Source: Auanema rhodensis (lineage: Eukaryota; Nematoda; Chromadorea; Rhabditida; Rhabditidae). Taken from it: a stretch of 64,000 bases of DNA. Of the stretch, positions 50,185 through 63,100 are shown piece after piece (the stretch's first letter is position 1; every line of letters begins with the position of its first letter). The notes under the pieces are model-generated. The model did not search any database, was not told where the DNA came from, and worked only from the letters and a program-made list of their open reading frames with translations. Position numbers and translations under genes: made by a program. The DNA lies in NCBI GenBank assembly GCA_964057225.1, contig OZ059895.1, positions 8,866,001 to 8,930,000 on the forward strand. Reading direction: 5' to 3'.

Positions 50185-53100
50185 TTCCTTTATTTCCTCT
50201 TTAGATTGTTACTATCATTGAATGATTATGAATCAATTTAGAAGAAGATATGTATTCTTAATATTAGATGTGTCAAGATATAACTTTCAATTTCTATCTC
50301 TTCTCCAAGTTTTAGTAAAAGTTTTCATTTCATTCTTTCTTTCCCTCGTCTTTACTCCCTCCCCATCTCGCTCTCTCTATCTCTCTCACTTCCCCTCTCT
50401 GTGTCTTCTTGATCGCAAATTCTCTCTACTCCATTAATCTTTCCATTTACAAAAAAAAAGTTGTAACGAGACATACAATTGAATAATTTAAATTTATATA
50501 TAATATATATTAATATTATTATATTTTATATTATATATTATCAATTTTTATATATTAAAATTTATTTTTTATTCATATAAATCTTATAATTTGTATATAT
50601 TTTATAATTTTCGTATCATTAATCAATGCAACTGCCATCAATAGTTTGGTGTGATCTCATGTCAACATGTCATCGGAAGTCTTTTTCATGAAAGCGAGAA
50701 AGAGATTGGAAATTTATTCCCCGAAAGAGATGGTTTTCACTCTCTTTCCATCTCTCTTTCTCTTTTAGTGTTCCTCTCTTATTTCCATATAATTTTATGT
50801 TCAATAATACTATTTTCTTCTTTTCTCTATGTTACAAATCAAAAATTCAATTGACATCATATCATATAATTTTTAAATTTGAATATACTTCAAGTTTCAT
50901 TTCTTCCAAACCAAAAATGTTCTTAAACTCAAGTTTCAAAGTTTTGTTTACAAACTTAACGTTTAAAACAATGCTAATCGTACAATTAAGAGCTTGAAGA
51001 TATTCTATTGTATATGAGAACTGACCAGGTTGCGCTGGTTTCGTTACTTGGAGAGACGATAGACGTTGCAGAAAACCCGTTTGCCAAGCGGTCCCTCCCT
51101 CTCTTATTCTTCAGAATTCTCTTGATATCTATCATCTCTATTAGTCTATAATCTCTTAGATGATGTGTTCTAAGCCATACTCTTTTCCTCTTCCAGTATG
51201 CCTTAAAAAGAAAAAGGAAAAGCATTAAAAGAAAGAGAGTAAGAAAGAAAGAAAGAGAGAGGAATAGAGAGAAAGAGAAAAAAAGAGAAATAGATGAAGA
51301 GAATCAGAGACAAATGTTTAAATTTGTTGACGATTAAAGACCGGAATCAGGTCTCTTCTTGGCCAATCTGTAGGGGTTGCTTGCTATTTCATTTCTTGCT
51401 TACTAGAACAGTTCTATTCATCTGTAGACGTGTCAAAGTTATTAAAAATTCTAAGAAAGAAGGATCTTAAAGGATTTCAAATGTCATTTCTAATAATCAA
51501 TAATCAATATTATTATATATAATATTTCTATTTTTAATTATTAAAATTAAAATTTTATTTATTTATACTTTTTCTTCTTTTTTTTTTTGTTTTTTTTTTT
51601 TGTCAAATCAATGTTTGAACTCTTCCCATTCATGGAATGATACTATAAGTAGTTTTCAATTGGCAGAAGCTTGTTTACTTCCATCGTTTGTTCTGTTCGT
51701 GTGAACAAGCATCACCTCTCTCTCTTTCTCTCTATCTGTCTCCTTTCAATGAACCCTTCCGATCAGCCTACATCCTATTCACTTACACAAATCATTTTTT
51801 TTACAAAATCAGTAATCTATTTTCTTTTTTTTGATGATTTTCATGATTATCTTGCAAATCTTAAAAAAATTTGGAGCACTCGAAATAAAAATTTATATTT
51901 TGAAAGATTTAAAAGAAAAAAAAAGATTTTTTCATAAGAAAAGAGGCTTTGTAAAGTATTTCAGATTTCAATTTTTTTCTTTTTCAAATCTAAAAATTAA
52001 AAAAATCTACTGTATTGATGTATATATGGATTTATATATAATTAATAGAACTTTATATTTCATATTCTATACTTTAAAACCAAAAAAAACAATTTCACTC
52101 TCGAATTTCAATTCAAGACACGCAATACCTTGCAACTTAGTCTTCAAATCAGCTGATTTACTCAGACTATTTTACCTTTTTTTCTGTTTCCGCCGTCATT
52201 TCTCCTATTTGCTGATATGTCGCTCTGTAGATTTGGGTTTTTTTCTCTTCTGCTCCCACTCCCTTTTCATTTTTCTGACGCAACGTCACCTCGTTCATTA
52301 TCCATCCTCCGATTTCCTCATCAAGTTCCATGAATTTGACCAGATTTTCGTGCAATGTTCCGTCAGTATCAATACACACGGTAAATTTCCAACTTGATGA
52401 ATTTGCAACAAGTTCTAATTCAACTGCTATTACATAGATTTATCATCAATTTTATGTTCTTTCTTATTTCTAATATCATGTATTCTTTCCTGTAATAGTG
52501 TTAGTAAAGGCAAAATGAGGGTGTGGCAACTTGACTACATTTCTTGTTTCCTTTTCTCCAAATCTACAACTATTGGGGTGCTAAATTACATTTTTCTTTT
52601 GATTTTTTCCTTCCGATTATCCCAAAAAAAAAAGAAACCTTGGCTTCCAGAAATATAATGCCTTTCGGTCACAGCCTTGCTTCGGTGGCTATCATCAAAG
52701 CCAATCTACTAACTTCATTTCCGACATTTTCTGTTCTCCAACACCAAATTATGTCTTTCCTCACCACATTTTCTTCACCCTGTTTCTCTAGACTCTTTCC
52801 ATCATTTCTCCGCTTGAAATCTTTCCGAATTCAGAAATAAATGTATCTTATTTTTCCTATTTTTTCATATCTTGACTATCATTTCATCATCATAACATGA
52901 ATTTTTAGTATTTTTTCATTTGTTTTACTTTATCAAAGAATTTTCTTTTATATGATATGAGGACAACCATCATCATCATCATCTTCTTCCTGTATTTTTT
53001 GAAGTATGGCAGTTGCTTTCTTTCATCTCCCCCCTTCTATTCAATATTTGCTTTATCATCTCACCTACATGTTTCTTATTTAAAATGTTTGAAATTAGCG

Positions 53101-54183
53101 ATCGGCAAAGCCAAAAAAATCGTTTACATGTTTCATATATTCAATGTTATTTCTTATTTCCTTTTATAAATTTTCTAGTTTTATTGAGAAAATGGGACAC
53201 AGAGAGAGAGAGAGAGAGAGAGAAAGGTAAGAATAATAATACTTGAGCTAAATGCCCTTTTTTCCTCCCAATCAGGTGGGTGCAGATATCTTTTTTTTTT
53301 CCAACCAATTCTATAATTTTCTCTGAAATTCTCTCTCTTTCCGCTTTTTGTGGATTGAGTCTCACATTCTCCACCAAAAATTTCTGATTCAATAGTATAA
53401 TACCTAATATCTACTAACTATCTATCAATATTATATATATATATGAATACTTTGATTTCTTTTTTTAGATAACTAATCTCTTTCTATAATATTATTCTTA
53501 TTATTCTTATTCTTATATGATTTTCTATACTTTAACCTCATAGTTTTACGCTTCATTACTATTTTTAATCAACAATATATGATATATAACTATATATAAC
53601 TATATATATATACTTATTATTATCATTTTATCCTTTTTTTTTCTTTAAATTTGTTCTTTTATAACAAAAAAAAATTATCTGTTTTACCTTTCCTCAACAA
53701 ATGAATATAGGAAATATGAGCTTGCTTATTGATTATACTTCTTTCAATAAACGACATTCTTCTTTTACAATTCTTTTTTTTTTCTTTTCTTTTTAACTAT
53801 TCAATTTATATTTAATCAATCAATTTATAAAATATTATTAGTTTTAAATAAATATTCTTTCATTAAAGATTCATTCATTCATTTCTTTTTTTTTTATTTG
53901 ATACATTAACGATTACTTTCTTTTTTTTTTCTTTTTCCAATCTTTTTCGTTTACTTTCGGAAGAATTCGTAATTTTATTCCTTCTCTTCCTCTCTATCTA
54001 TCTATCTATCTACTTTTCTATTTTATTCATTTGTAGTAAAACTATACTATTTATTTAAATATATAATATATAAAATTAAATAATATACTATATAGTTTCT
54101 CTCTTTTTTTAAAAATATCGATAGAATACTCATAATAGATTGTTGACCAACAAAATCTTTCCATCTCATGTATATCCCAACTC

Positions 54184-54187
<4 letters not shown>

Positions 54188-54233
<46 letters not shown>
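54188..54233. repeat. CT microsatellite, about 22 units
   Basis: Nearly perfect (CT)n. Confidence 0.92.
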
Positions 54234-54237
<4 letters not shown>

Positions 54238-55348
54238 CTCTATTCCTCATTTACAAATTCTTTCTCTCTTTTTTTCTTTTATACCTTACGAGAACATTTT
54301 TTTTTGAAAACTTCACACCTCTTGCAAGTTTCCTTGGCAACAAGCAGAAGACAAGAACATTATCCTGTCCTTCATACTATCATATCACTTACTCATATAG
54401 TATGAATATATTATTATTATTATTCTATTAATATTCATTATAAACTATATTTAACTATTATTTATATTTTTTTTTAATTTTATAACTAAACTTCATTTAT
54501 GTTTTAATTTTTATTTTTCACATCTGTATACACATAAATGACCTTTTATATTTTTCAAAAAAAAAAAAAAAAACAATAAAATAAACAAATTTTGAATAAA
54601 AAACTAGAATATGAAGTAGTTTTCGTTAAAAGGTTTTTTTTTTGTTTTAAATTTAACAACTATTTCTTGATTTTGAAAAAAAACAAACAAATTTTAAAAT
54701 AGCAATTAATTATACATATATAGTATATATTATTTAATTTATTTTTTAAAATTTAAGACAAAACTGGAACATTTAATTAGATATATCATTTTATATATAA
54801 GATATCTATATATATACTATATATGTGAATGATAATGATTATACGAAAGGCGGTCAAATCAATGACAAAAGTCTATTAAGAGAGAGAGAAAGAGAAAGAG
54901 AGAGGATGATGATGATGATGAGAATACATGTATGTATATGAGAATATTTTCATTAAATTAAAAGTATTAATCAAGTTTTAAAGTTTCAAGTTTTATAGAT
55001 TTCAAATATACTAAATTATGTCTTTGAAGTTAATGTTTAGGTTATCCTGTCCTTCATATTTATAAGTTCAATCACATACAATTCATCCGCTATTTGTTCC
55101 ATCTATCTCAATAGGTTCATCATCCTGTTGTTATTGCCTGCTCAATATTCCATGACCTGATCTCAATAAGGGTAATAGACCAGTAGCATCATATCGAAAA
55201 TGCAAAATCATATTGTATAACGTATCTTCACTTCTTTTTTTTCTATTTTTAGAATATTTATATGAATAATAGTTAATATATATCTATTTATATATATCTA
55301 TATAGTTAATATAATCAATTGTTATATAGATATATGCTCATATACCTA

Positions 55349-55379
55349 GTTATCTGCTGAGCAATGCTCAACAGATAAC
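55349..55379. other. 14 bp inverted repeat (stem-loop) with 3 base loop
   Basis: Left arm GTTATCTGCTGAGC (55349-55362), loop AAT, right arm GCTCAACAGATAAC (55366-55379). 13 of 14 positions pair. Its base composition is unlike the surrounding AT tracts. Confidence 0.75.
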
Positions 55380-55738
55380 CTTCGTTCGCCCTACATACTT
55401 GTTGTCACATCTGGTTGTAATCAGTTTTTGAAGTAAAATGCAATGAATCTGCTATCCCTCCTTCTCTCTCTCTCATTTTCGTTTTCTCTCTCTCTGCTTT
55501 TTTTTTGTTTCATCTGCCTTCAATCTTTTCCGTCTTATTCTTTCCTGTCCTGGATAGCTACTTTTCTCTTTTTGCCAAGAAACAAACCGACTGAATGAGA
55601 AGATGCAGATGTCATCACTTGATAGAGAGTTAGCAAATGGTATAGAAAGTAAGAGAAATAAGAGATAGAGACGCAGAATAAGAAACAACTGTCCTAACAA
55701 AATCCTTTTCTCTCAATAGGCTAAAATGACAAACCATA

Positions 55739-55741
<3 letters not shown>

Positions 55742-55794
<53 letters not shown>
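55742..55794. repeat. GA microsatellite, about 26 units
   Basis: Perfect (GA)n. Confidence 0.95.
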
Positions 55795-55798
<4 letters not shown>

Positions 55799-56462
55799 AG
55801 AGAGATAGAACGGAGAGAATGTGAAGGAAGTGACAATGAACAGTAAAAAAAGAGAGAAAAAGAGTTAAAGAGAAATAAAGAGAGATAACTAGAAAGAAGT
55901 GACCAAAAATGCTTTCTGATTCATTTCTACTATTTTATTTATTTTAATTAATATATTATTTAAAACTTAATTTATATATTAAAACATTTTTATTTTAATT
56001 ATTTTTAATTTCAAATAGTTTCTTTTAGTCAATAAATAGCAAATTAAAATCATCGTAATTTCTTAAATTGTCGTTTTATTTCCACAAAATCGCTTCATTT
56101 CTTTAAAATTCTTTCTAACAAATTATATTATTTATTATAAATAATTATAAATTTATAAATAAATAATATATATTCTTATATGTTGTATATATAACTTTAA
56201 TTATTTTTTATTATTTAGTTATTAATTGGAACAATTATTTCATATTTTTCAATAATTTCTTATATATTCTAAAGGTATAACATATTTATATTTTTAATTT
56301 CTTTATAATTTACTTATACTTTTACCTTAACATATTCTATCTATTAAATATTCTTTCTAACTATATAATATTGAAATTATGAGAAATTCTTTTTTTTTTT
56401 TTAGAAATATTGTTTACATATGTTATTCTCTAATACTAGATCTATTCATTTCTTCTACCCAA

Positions 56463-56465
<3 letters not shown>

Positions 56466-56542
<77 letters not shown>
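56466..56542. repeat. CT microsatellite, about 38 units
   Basis: The longest perfect dinucleotide run in the window. Confidence 0.95.
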
Positions 56543-56548
<6 letters not shown>

Positions 56549-57112
56549 CCTTCAAGTTTGTTGCATATTTGTCCTTTGCTCTACTATATTCAATAGAGAA
56601 TAGTGTTCAGAGTCTAAATATCCCTAAAATCATTTCCATTATGTATGTATGTATTTCACTTTACCTTTTATATCAAAGAAAAAAGTATTAAAATCAAGAA
56701 ATTTATTAAAATAATTTAATTTTATATAATTATTTTATAATTTTATATATTTTCAAATAAAAAAAAAGTTAAATTGTGAAAGTTGAATATTTCATTTCTT
56801 AAATTGTCAATGTTTCATGTATTTGATTATCCTTAATCCTTTGTTAAATATAATATTAATCTTTGAATTGAATTAAAACTTAAATCTTCACGAAAAGTTC
56901 GAATTTTTGAAACTTTTTCTGAAAATTGCGAACTTAATCGAATGTCTATTTATCCTTCTATTTATCCTTTTATATATGTAAATATGTATACTTTACCAAT
57001 GTTTTTATTATATTCCCATATATATATATAGTTAATATCTTCTTGTTTTTATACTAACTATATGTAAAATTATTATATACTTCATTATATATTTTATTTT
57101 TTTTTAAGAAAA

Positions 57113-60100
57113 ATGTCGGATCGTGGTCGTCCGCCTAAGCCGCCGAACAGACCAGGTTTTCTTTCATTTTTGAATTAAAATATAAATTTATAAAATAAAA
57201 TAAATAAATGTTTGAATATTTTAGAATCCAGACATGATCGACCGACATGGACCGTCACTCGACGGGAACGAACGGAACAGTCACCTCTAAGGTATATTAT
57301 ACATATAGTTGTTTTTTTTAATGATTTTTTGATATTATAATATATAAATAGAAGCGGATCTCCATTTCAATCACGAACTGTAACAACAACAGAGAGAGTA
57401 CAAATCATGCAATTACCACTTTCGCTCACAGAGCAACAGGTAAAAATGAGTTAAATATATACATATATGTATAGTTTTATAATAAAACTATAATGAATTA
57501 TACAAAAAAAAAGAAAAGAAGAGAAACAGTTGAATAAACATTAATCTAACAATGATTATTTAATAAAAAGATTATTGATTTTATATATTTCTATATATAT
57601 ATTTATATTTTTTTAATTCGAATACTATAGATTGCTCCAGCCGAATTACTTGCTCTATCGCCTACGGCGAATACTAGTCAATCCGTCTCGTCCACGATAA
57701 CGACATTACAGGTATTACATATGAAATTATCACATAGTTTAATAATTATTTTGAAATATATGTAGGCTGAGGGTACTCCCTTAATTGGTGCTATCACAGC
57801 AGCAGGAGTTCCGTTATATTCAGGAATTGTGCATCAACCAGACGCTCGACATACAACAACTATTATCACAACAACAACGACAACATATCGTGTTCTAGAA
57901 GTCAGCGACAGCGATTCCATGTCTGATGATTTCGAGTTGATTGAACAACAATTAGCTTCACCAACTCCTATTGGTGATTCTCTAACAATCGATATCAATA
58001 TGATTCCGCGATCACCATCTCCACAATACGTGATAGTCAGCAAAGCAGAAACAGAAGCACCCTTATCCCCCATTACGAGGGCTAGAATGGAAATAGATAT
58101 CGACTTTACGGATGAATCAACAGTAGATCATAACAATGATACTATCAATTATGAAAGAATGACAAGTGATTACACTGTGTCACCAGCACAATTACGGGAT
58201 GCTCACACCATGACAGCACATGAGACAGCTCCGAATGTATACAACTATGACGATCAGGTGGCATCAACAAGTTTTTCCGATCAAATACATCATTTGGACT
58301 TGAGGGATATAGTAAAGGTGTATCATTCCGGTATAAGCGCAGACTTCGATAGGAACAAAGATATTGAACAAGAAAATAACGATAGGAAAACAGAGTCATA
58401 TATTTCACAAACCTTATCAAATCCAACAAATTTGAGTGGGTCTACCACAACATTCGAAGAACAAGCACATAGAACAAAAAATATACTAAAAAACGAATAT
58501 CCAACTTCTGAAACATACGATGGACCATTGACTTCCACTGGACGTGCTTCTGAAATTGAAGGAGATGCTCTAACTCATCATGTTGCTGTCTACCACAGTG
58601 GACGATCTGACGATCAACCAACTACATCTCAACCTCAGAAACCAGAGCAAGAACAACCCGTTGATATCGTTGAGAAGACAAAGAGCCTCGGAGACAAGAT
58701 CACCGGCTTATTCAAGAAGGGACCAGCTCATCTGGACTATCCAACTTCTGAAACATACGATGGACCATTGACTACTACCGGACGTGCTTCTGAAATTGAA
58801 GGAGATGCTCTAACTCATCATGTTGCTGTCTACCACAGTGGACGATCTGACGATCAACCAACTACATCTCAACCTCAGAAACCAGAGCAAGAACAACCCG
58901 TTGATATCGTTGAGAAGACAAAGAGCCTCGGAGACAAGATCACCGGCTTATTCAAGAAGGGACCAGCTCATCTGGACTATCCAACTTCTGAAACATACGA
59001 TGGACCATTGACTACTACCGGACGTGCTTCTGAAATTGAAGGAGATGCTCTAACTCATCATGTTGCTGTCTACCACAGTGGACGATCTGACGATCAACCA
59101 ACTACATCTCAACCTCAGAAACCAGAAGAAGAACAACCCGTTGATATCGTTGAGAAGACAAAGAGCCTCGGAGACAAGATCACCGGCTTATTCAAGAAGG
59201 GACCAGCTCATCTGGACTATCCAACTTCTGAAACATACGATGGACCATTGACTACTACCGGACGTGCTTCTGAAATTGAAGGAGATGCTCTAACTCATCA
59301 TGTTGCTGTCTACCACAGTGGACGATCTGACGATCAACCAACTACATCTCAACCTCAGAAACCAGAAGAAGAACAACCCGTTGATATCGTTGAGAAGACA
59401 AAGAGCCTCGGAGACAAGATCACCGGCTTATTCAAGAAGGGACCAGCTCATCTGGATTATCCAACTTCTGAAACATACGATGGACCATTGACTTCTACCG
59501 GACGTGCTTCTGAAATTGAAGGAGATGCTCTTACTCATCATGTTGCTGTCTACCACAGTGGACGATCTGACGATCAACCAACTACATCTCAACCTCAGAA
59601 ACCAGAAGAAGAACAACCCGTTGATATCGTTGAGAAGACAAAGAGCCTCGGAGACAAGATCACCGGCTTATTCAAGAAGGGACCAGCTCATCTGGACTAT
59701 CCAACTTCTGAAACATACGATGGACCATTGACTTCTACCGGACGTGCTTCTGAAATTGAAGGAGATGCTCTAACTCATCATGTTGCTGTCTACCACAGTG
59801 GACGATCTGACGATCAACCAACTACATCTCAACCTCAGAAACCAGAAGAAGAACAACCCGTTGATATCGTTGAGAAGTCAAAGAGCCTCGGAGACAAGAT
59901 CACCGGCTTATTCAAGAAGGGACCAGCTCATCTGGATTATCCAACTTCTGAAACATACGATGGACCATTGGCTTCCACTGGACGTGCTTCTGAAATTGAA
60001 GGAGATGCTCTAACTCATCATGTTGCTGTCTACCACAGTGGACGATCTGACGATCAACCAACTACATCTCAACCTCAGAAACCAGAAGAAGAACAACCCG

Positions 60101-63100
60101 TTGATATCGTTGAGAAGTCAAAGAGCCTCGGAGACAAGATCACCGGCTTATTCAAGAAGGGACCAGCTCATCTGGATTATCCAACTTCTGAAACATACGA
60201 TGGACCATTGACTACTACCGGACGTGCTTCTGAAATTGAAGGAGATGCTCTAACTCATCATGTTGCTGTCTACCACAGTGGACGATCTGACGATCAACCA
60301 ACTACATCTCAACCTCAGAAACCAGAAGAAGAACAACCCGTTGATATCGTTGAGAAGACAAAGAGCCTCGGAGACAAGATCACCGGCTTATTCAAGAAGG
60401 GACCAGCTCATCTGGACTATCCAACTTCTGAAACATACGATGGACCATTGACTACTACCGGACGTGCTTCTGAAATTGAAGGAGATGCTCTAACTCATCA
60501 TGTTGCTGTCTACCACAGTGGACGATCTGACGATCAACCAACTACATCTCAACCTCAGAAACCAGAAGAAGAACAACCCGTTGATATCGTTGAGAAGACA
60601 AAGAGCCTTGGAGACAAGATCACCGGCTTATTCAAGAAGGGACCAGCTCATCTGGATTATCCAACTTCTGAAACATACGATGGACCATTGACTTCTACCG
60701 GACGTGCTTCTGAAATTGAAGGAGATGCTCTTACTCATCATGTTGCTGTCTACCACAGTGGACGATCTGACGATCAACCAACTACATCTCAACCTCAGAA
60801 ACCAGAAGAAGAACAACCCGTTGATATCGTTGAGAAGACAAAGAGCCTCGGAGACAAGATCACCGGCTTATTCAAGAAGGGACCAGCTCATCTGGACTAT
60901 CCAACTTCTGAAACATACGATGGACCATTGACTTCTACCGGACGTGCTTCTGAAATTGAAGGAGATGCTCTAACTCATCATGTTGCTGTCTACCACAGTG
61001 GACGATCTGACGATCAACCAACTACATCTCAACCTCAGAAACCAGAAGAAGAACAACCCGTTGATATCGTTGAGAAGTCAAAGAGCCTCGGAGACAAGAT
61101 CACCGGCTTATTCAAGAAGGGACCAGCTCATCTGGATTATCCAACTTCTGAAACATACGATGGACCATTGTCTTCTACCGGACGTGCTTCTGAAATTGAA
61201 AGAGATGCTCTAACTCATCATGTTGCTGTCTACCACAGTGGACGATCTGACGATCAACCAACTACATCTCAACCTCAGAAACCAGAAGAAGAACAACCCG
61301 TTGATATCGTTGAGAAGTCAAAGAGCCTCGGAGACAAGATCACCGGCTTATTCAAGAAGGGACCAGCTCATCTGGATTATCCAACTTCTGAAACATACGA
61401 TGGACCATTGTCTTCTACCGGACGTGCTTCTGAAATTGAAAGAGATGCTCTAACTCATCATGTTGCTGTCTACCACAGTGGACGATCTGACGATCAACCA
61501 ACTACATCTCAACCTCAGAAACCAGAAGAAGAACAACCCGTTGATATCGTTGAGAAGACAAAGAGCCTTGGAGACAAGATCACCGGCTTATTCAAGAAGG
61601 GACCAGCTCATCTGGATTATCCAACTTCTGAAACATACGATGGACCATTGGCTTCCACTGGACGTGCTTCTGAAATTGAAGGAGATGGTCTAACTCATCA
61701 TGTTGCTGTCTACCACAGTGGACGATCTGACGATCAACCAACTACATCTCAACCTCAGAAACCAGAAGAAGAACAACCCGTTGATATCGTTGAGAAGTCA
61801 AAGAGCCTCGGAGACAAGATCACCGGCTTATTCAAGAAGGGACCAGCTCATCTGGATTATCCAACTTCTGAAACATACGATGGACCATTGACTTCTACCG
61901 GACGTGCTTCTGAAATTGAAGGAGATGCTCTAACTCATCATGTTGCTGTCTACCACAGTGGACGATCTGACGATCAACCAACTACATCTCAACCTCAGAA
62001 ACCAGAAGAAGAACAACCCGTTGATATCGTTGAGAAGACAAAGAGCCTCGGAGACAAGATCACCGGTTTATTCAAGAAGGGACCAGCTCATCTGGATTAT
62101 CCAACTTCTGAAACATACGATGGACCATTGACTTCCACTGAACGTGCTTCTGAAATTGAAGGAGATGCTCTAACTCATCATGTTGCTGTCTACCACAGTG
62201 GACGATCTGACGATCAACCAACTACATCTCAACCTCAGAAACCAGAAGAAGAACAACCCGTTGATATCGTTGAGAAGTCAAAGAGCCTCGGAGACAAGAT
62301 CACCGGCTTATTCAAGAAGGGACCAGCTCATCTGGATTATCCAACTTCTGAAACATACGATGGACCATTGACTTCCACTGGACGTGCTTCTGAAATTGAA
62401 GGAGATGCTCTAACTCATCATGTTGCTGTCTACCACAGTGGACGATCTGACGATCAACCAACTACATCTCAACCTCAGAAACCAGAAGAAGAACAACCCG
62501 TTGATATCGTTGAGAAGTCAAAGAGCCTCGGAGACAAGATCACCGGCTTATTCAAGAAGGGACCAGCTCATCTGGATTATCCAACTTCTGAAACATACGA
62601 TGGACCATTGTCTTCTACCGGACGTGCTTCTGAAATTGAAAGAGATGCTCTAACTCATCATGTTGCTGTCTACCACAGTGGACGATCTGACGATCAACCA
62701 ACTACATCTCAACCTCAGAAACCAGAAGAAGAACAACCCGTTGATATCGTTGAGAAGACAAAGAGCCTCGGAGACAAGATCACCGGCTTATTCAAGAAGG
62801 GACCAGCTCATCTGGATTATCCAACTTCTGAAACATACGATGGACCATTGGCTTCCACTGGACGTGCTTCTGAAATTGAAGGAGATGGTCTAACTCATCA
62901 TGTTGCTGTCTACCACAGTGGACGATCTGACGATCAACCAACTACATCTCAACCTCAGAAACCAGAAGAAGAACAACCCGTTGATATCGTTGAGAAGACA
63001 AAGAGCCTCGGAGACAAGATCACCGGTTTATTCAAGAAGGGACCAGCTCATCTGGATTATCCAACTTCTGAAACATACGATGGACCATTGACTACTACCG

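Larger units (their letters stand above)
49008..57112. other. 8.1 kb gene-free, AT-rich and microsatellite-rich region
   Basis: No supported gene. Notable contents: TATAGTATAGTATA-type runs near 49725-49760, CT-rich 50127-50184 and 50330-50410, less AT-rich blocks at about 51000-51115, 51335-51430 and 52150-52420, (GA) near 53200-53225, long (CT)/(GA) tracts near 54188, 55742 and 56466, and a hairpin at 55349-55379. It may serve as the regulatory region or long intron of the giant repeat gene downstream. Long frames on the pyrimidine-rich strand are best seen as chance. Confidence 0.5.

Noticed and set aside
51831-52397. 188-codon plus-strand frame
   Set aside because: The strand is strongly pyrimidine-rich, which depletes stop codons; the protein is Phe/Leu/Ser/Lys-rich without family features.
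34061-56542. Idea that the microsatellite clusters are a CRISPR-like array
   Set aside because: Dinucleotide runs have no spacer structure, and the genome is eukaryotic.
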